A stretch of 64,000 nucleotides of DNA. Origin: Callorhinus ursinus. Its lineage: Eukaryota; Chordata; Mammalia; Carnivora; Otariidae. The stretch covers positions 4,939,075-5,003,074 of the forward strand of contig NW_020313057.1 of assembly GCF_003265705.1 (NCBI RefSeq), written 5' to 3'. Positions within the stretch are counted from its first letter, which is position 1, and each line of letters begins with the position of its first letter. This document shows, piece by piece, positions 57,321-64,000 of this stretch. The translations under genes and the position numbers were made by a program. The notes below the pieces were generated by a model, which was given only the letters and a program-made list of their open reading frames with translations, ran no database searches and was not told the DNA's origin.

Positions 57321-57459
57321 ACTACTGGGGAGATACCATCCTACTCTTACAGGGTCATTTCTCACTTTTATTCAATTATAGTTGATTCTGCATATGAATC
57401 AGCGAAGAACAGGGAAACAACACTAAAGTAACATACTTTTATTAAAAGTTTTCTAAGAT

Positions 57460-57676
57460 CGGGAAGCCTGGGTGGCTCAGCCAGTGAAGCGTCTGCCTTT
57501 GGTTCAGGTCATGATGCCAACGTCCTGGAACCAAGTCCCACATGGGGCTCCCTGCTCAGCAGGGAGTCTGCTTGTCCCTCTGCCTGACGCTCTGCCTACT
57601 TGTGCACTTGCTCGCTCACTCTCTCTCTCTCTCTCTCTCTGTCAAATAAATAAATAAAATCTTTAACAAAAAGAAA
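57460..57676 (+). mobile_element. CAN-SINE with 16-bp target duplication
   Basis: AAAAGTTTTCTAAGAT occurs exactly at 57444-57459 and 57677-57692. The head is slightly changed (GGGAAGCCTGGGTGGCTCAG). Confidence 0.95.
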
Positions 57677-58399
57677 AAAAGTTTTCTAAGATTAACTGAT
57701 TTTGCAAACAGCAATGGGGAAGTAACAGTCTGCTTTAGACTGTGTAGTCAGATTTAAATACAAACATGACAATGAGTTACTACTCCCACTGAGTAATTTA
57801 GTTGTTTGTATAACAGTAGGTTGTAAGTATTGAGGATTTAAAAACATTTTGTCCAGATTTCCCCCAAATACGATGGCTTTAGCCTGAAACTTAGGAGAAG
57901 CTGAAGATGAAAAGCAAATATCCAAATACATCCAAGGGAAATGGAGGTGAAGCTTTTGGAACCTCAAGATCCAAAAGTCTTGATTCTTATCTGTGACTTC
58001 CTTCCTGTGGAACCTCTAATTTCTTTAAACTGCATTTCCTCAATTTTGTAAAATAGATACTATTTCAATTGTCAGTCAAGGAATTTTTTAAAGAAATAAA
58101 ACTTCAGAGGTAATATAGTCAGGCTAAAAGAAGTTATGCTTTAGAATATTTTCTAAATCACATGCATATAGAAAACTGAGCAAAATGGTTCTTAAGGAAG
58201 AAAATTTTATTTTACTAAGAACATGTCATTTTAGACAAAATCAACATTTTTTTCATGGTTGTTAATACTTCAATGAATACTCAATTTGAGCTCTATTCTT
58301 CATTGAGTATGAAACTAGCATAGATAGATATAAACAGGATACAAATATCACATTATCAAATTTCTCAGAGGAATAAAGTATTTTTATTTTACTTTGCTA

Positions 58400-60043
58400 T
58401 GATATTTTTATCCTCTACTTTATTACGGGAGTATTTGATTTGGTCCCTTCCTGCAAAGTAATTCAAAATGCTGACCCATGTTGCAATAGTGATTGAGAGT
58501 AAGAAGGTTAAGATACAGAAGACACATTTTTTTTTTTTTAGAAGACACATTTCATGGCTCATGGTGGAGAATATTTAAGATACCAGAGATACTCGAGAAA
58601 TCTAAACTTTAAAAAAAAAAAAAACCAACACTAGTTTTCCAGCTCATTTTGTGCTTAGACTTTTGAATCAAGAAACCAAGAGAGCTGAAAAAAATTACAG
58701 GGCTTTCCTGTTTTTCTAATTCAGTATACAACATTGATAACCGTTTTCATTAAATAGACCTTTGTAATTGTACCGACTTACTTGCATGGCCCCAAGTTAC
58801 TTGACTTATAAGGCTTGACACAGGAAGGAAGCATTAAGGTGCATAGGAATAAAAGGGCTGTGAATATTACAGAAATATTAAATCAATACACTAATGCATA
58901 CAGTTAAGATGTGAATCACGAATCTACTCCTGTGGCCTGAACAACCTACATGTTGATTTTGAAAGATGTCACCAGTTGCCAGGAAAAGTGGAGAAGCCGT
59001 TCCAGTGCTCCGCCACTTCCCCATTATTTCTGAGAAAAACTGTCGTGGCACCAGAATGGTAGATGGCCGAGCCTCTGCAGCACCAAGTCACGTAAAGCTA
59101 CATACACAACTTGCTGCTGTTTAGTTATATTTCCATGAAGTTTCAGAAGTAATGCAGTGGGTTGATGATCTCCATAAACCCCCAAGAACCCGGTGCTGGG
59201 AAGTTTCCAGTGTCAAAGTTAAAATGCTCCTTAAACACCATGAATGAACAACATCACTTCATCACACCTTTTAGCCGTAAGACGGACTAACCAGGAGCTG
59301 AAATCCCCATGTCAGATACCGAAGGTCAATTAAAAATATTAAGATATCACTGCAATAACAATTTAGGGGGAAAAAAAGATACTATGACAAAGTAGACCAC
59401 AAATCAATTTCACCGTAGCTAAAACTCCTTAATAATACTGTGCCAAATCTGTAATGGGGTGGATATTTAAGGACAATGGGTGAAAACAACTCCCTTGAAG
59501 AACATGCATCAGGACTAGTATAGTTTGCTACAGCGTTTGCTGAAACATTTTCCACAGCGGCTGGGAAGCAGCACCTGAGATCACATAAAATGAAAATATT
59601 GATAGTCACAGGACTTTGAATAAGGAATTGCAAAATTAATGAAAATGACATGCATCAAGCAAACTGAGAAGTAATGCCGAGGTGATCTGTATGTAAGTTC
59701 TGTAAATTCAAACTAAAGAATCTTTCCTGGGCATATACAGTTAATGAGAAAACACAGTCTGATGAAGTCTGGATAAGGCACTAGCTCTCCAACTCACTCA
59801 GATCTAAGCAAAACATAACGCTGTTGTACCTTTAAGGATAAAGGTGACTCGTCAGATTCATGGATTGATGGATAATTCCCTTGGCTATTCTGTGTATTCC
59901 AATTAAACTGTCCTCATCAATCCCAACGTCTTAGAGGAACACAGATTTTCATGTCACCTAACGGAAAAAGAGAGTAGAGGAGCCGGCTTTTCTTTCCATG
60001 GTTGTTTTCGTAAAAGGAAGTAATGCTGGTTCAAAGGACACCA
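58400..60043 (-). other. Probable DHTKD1 3' UTR
   Basis: Repeat-free sequence directly after the DHTKD1 stop. Reverse-strand AATAAA candidates at 58419-58424, 58383-58388 and 58206-58211 could end it. The true end is not determined. 57693-58400 shows nothing else. Confidence 0.4.
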
Positions 60044-63283
<3,240 letters not shown>

Positions 63284-63299
63284 TCAGTACTCCAGGTAA

Positions 63300-63405
63300 A
63301 CCTACAGTACACACACACCATATATATACAGTATATATGTGCATACATAGACACATTATAACCATACATATACACATATGTACATAGTGTATACGTATGT
63401 ATAGG
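63300..63405 (+). repeat. TA/CA low-complexity region
   Basis: Irregular runs of CACACA, TATATATA and CATACATA in a DHTKD1 intron. Confidence 0.75.
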
Positions 63406-63429
63406 TCTCTTCAAGTAAATATATGACTT

Positions 63430-64000
63430 TCCAATATGACATGGTGTTGCCTTTTTTTTGACAAATGATAGTCATGTATCCAGCACCTCATTCATGATAC
63501 AGAACAATTCTATCGACCCCCCAAAATTCCCTGGTCCTGGCCCTTTCAAGGCAACTCCTCCTCCAGCCCCAACCTCTGGCAACCACTGATGTTTTCTCTC
63601 TCCCTACAGTTTTGCCTTTTCCAGAATGTCAGATAAATGGAATTATATGATATGGAGCCTTTGGTTCTGGCTCCCTTGAACTAGCAAAACCCCAAAGGGG
63701 GTCCCAAAGCCATAGTTCACTCTTCTTTTATTGTTGAGTAGTATGCTATTGTAAGGATGTACCTTACATCCTTGTTTATTCATCCACAGGTTGAAGGACG
63801 TCCTGGTGGATTCCAGTTTGGCGCAATTATGAATGAAGCTGCTGTAGACATTTTTCTGTGAACATGTCATTTCTCTTGGGTAAATACCTCGGAGTAGACG
63901 GGCAACTCTCTGTTGGAACTGACAGACTGTTTTCCAGAGTGGCTGTACCACTTTCCGTTTCCTCTCACAATGAAGGAGGCCTCCAACTGCTCTGCGTCCT
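63430..64000 (-). mobile_element. Old L1 3' part, reverse, running off the window
   Basis: Reverse complement of L1 3' UTR and ORF2 end: CCTCTGGCAACCACTGATGT, TGTTGAGTAGTATGCTATTG, CTTGTTTATTCATCCACAGG and CCAGAGTGGCTGTACCACTT. Confidence 0.8.

Larger units (their letters stand above)
55231..57443. other. Spacer between SEC61A2 promoter and DHTKD1 3' end
   Basis: No gene. It holds a MIR, a GT run, a probable LTR, an unidentified repeat-like block at 56300-56830 and an L2 end. Confidence 0.6.

Overview
This is nuclear DNA from a carnivoran mammal. It has large introns with GT-AG splice sites and is densely seeded with tRNA-derived CAN-SINEs, whose head reads GGGCGCCTGGGTGGCTCAG and whose tail is a CT-rich run followed by AATAAA-type A-tails. 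It also holds L1, L2, MIR and old DNA-transposon fossils. The youngest canid SINE type was not seen, so a non-canid caniform such as a bear, seal or mustelid relative is the best guess. That guess is an inference from subfamily texture, not a measurement.

Three protein-coding genes are present in the order and orientation known from the human 10p14 neighbourhood (NUDT5, SEC61A2, DHTKD1), inverted relative to the human + strand. (1) NUDT5, + strand: the window begins inside its first intron. All nine coding exons lie between 5891 and 19157 and join into a 219-residue ADP-sugar pyrophosphatase with a perfect Nudix signature. One exon is only 9 nt long. (2) SEC61A2, - strand: twelve coding exons between 54771 and 22471 give a 476-residue Sec61 alpha translocon subunit. 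Its CpG-island promoter lies at about 54440-55230 and its 3' UTR ends near 21.5 kb. NUDT5 and SEC61A2 converge tail to tail with about 2.2 kb between them. (3) DHTKD1, - strand: only its last two coding exons are present (63176-63261 and 60044-60145), with a probable 3' UTR to their left. The rest lies beyond the right edge.

The introns are mainly transposon archaeology. SEC61A2 intron 4 carries a 6.7-kb L1 with both ends and an 18-bp target-site duplication, inserted into an older MER2 (Tigger-type) element. Its ORF1 and ORF2 are broken and the reverse-transcriptase core carries an internal deletion. The last DHTKD1 intron holds a near full-length antisense retrocopy of AP5M1 (adaptor complex AP-5 mu subunit) with target-site duplication and A-tail. 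It has one nonsense codon and one frameshift near the 5' end, followed by 424 uninterrupted codons.

No operon, CRISPR array, phage or new multi-gene system is visible. The points most worth a second look are: the NUDT5 microexon that splits the codon of the catalytic glutamate; the long open frame kept by the AP5M1 retrocopy; a perfect 13-bp inverted repeat in the NUDT5-SEC61A2 spacer; an array of CACGTG motifs in a NUDT5 intron; and paired RFX-like X-boxes in the SEC61A2 CpG island.
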